Below are positions 63,966 through 64,000 of a stretch of DNA of 64,000 nt, one piece after another; position 1 is the first letter of the stretch, and each line of letters starts with the position of its first letter. The DNA is from Lingula anatina (lineage: Eukaryota > Brachiopoda > Lingulata > Lingulida > Lingulidae): positions 920,933 through 984,932 of the forward strand of contig NW_019776079.1 of the NCBI RefSeq assembly GCF_001039355.2. Direction: 5' to 3'. The position numbers and the translations under genes are program-made. The notes beneath the pieces were generated by a model. That model was not told where the DNA came from and did no database searches. It saw nothing but the letters and a program-made list of their open reading frames with translations.

Positions 63966-64000
<35 letters not shown>
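63966..64000. repeat. AAT trinucleotide microsatellite at the right edge
   Basis: Uninterrupted AAT repeats run off the end of the window; the true length is unknown. Confidence 0.95.

Noticed and set aside
1-64000. CRISPR arrays, operons, tRNA or rRNA genes
   Set aside because: Looked for and not seen; the introns and gene families show eukaryotic nuclear DNA.

Overview
This is an animal nuclear genome window. It carries intron-rich genes with GT-AG splice sites, AT-rich introns, microsatellites and several families of short inverted-repeat transposons. The proteins are metazoan: POMGNT1, DEPDC1, an ORP9-type oxysterol-binding protein, a ZIP zinc transporter and CZIB. Many indels and substitutions separate two overlapping copies of one locus, which points to a highly heterozygous invertebrate. 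Frequent ACATGTA-type words and the repeat families would suit a marine invertebrate, possibly a lophotrochozoan, but the sequence alone does not fix the species.

Layout. (1) 1-2651: intron 1 and first coding exon of OSBPL9 (minus strand), leaving the window on the left. (2) 2652-2847: a 196-bp head-to-head intergenic region with three CCAAT boxes. (3) 2848-13071: complete DEPDC1 (plus strand), 12 coding exons, 934 aa. (4) 16619-31828: complete POMGNT1 (minus strand), 19 coding exons, 660 aa. (5) 32479-47299: a second POMGNT1 with exons 1-16 only, nearly identical in exons and introns. (6) 47300-57404: no recognised gene, but many MITE-like repeats. (7) 57405-58529: ZIP-family (SLC39A1/2/3-like) zinc transporter (minus strand), coding region in one exon, 374 aa. 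(8) 59946-63001: more inverted-repeat elements. (9) 62126-63268: first two exons of CZIB (plus strand), continuing off the right edge.

Single N bases at 15123, 32414 and 49279 divide the window into four pieces. The middle N lies exactly at the junction of the two POMGNT1 copies. The simplest reading is that two overlapping contigs from different haplotypes were laid end to end, so the second POMGNT1 is probably the other allele and not a real tandem duplicate. The two copies therefore give a natural haplotype comparison. An 895-bp fold-back transposon with a 9-bp target duplication is present only in copy B. A roughly 616-bp CpG-containing segment is present only in copy A.

The genes do not form one pathway. 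POMGNT1 extends O-mannosyl glycans, the ZIP protein moves zinc, CZIB is a zinc-binding protein, DEPDC1 belongs to a mitotic family and OSBPL9 is a lipid-transfer protein. OSBPL9, DEPDC1, POMGNT1 and CZIB all have human orthologues on chromosome 1p, so the neighbourhood may be a remnant of ancestral linkage. I found no prokaryote-type system, RNA gene or clearly new multi-gene system here.
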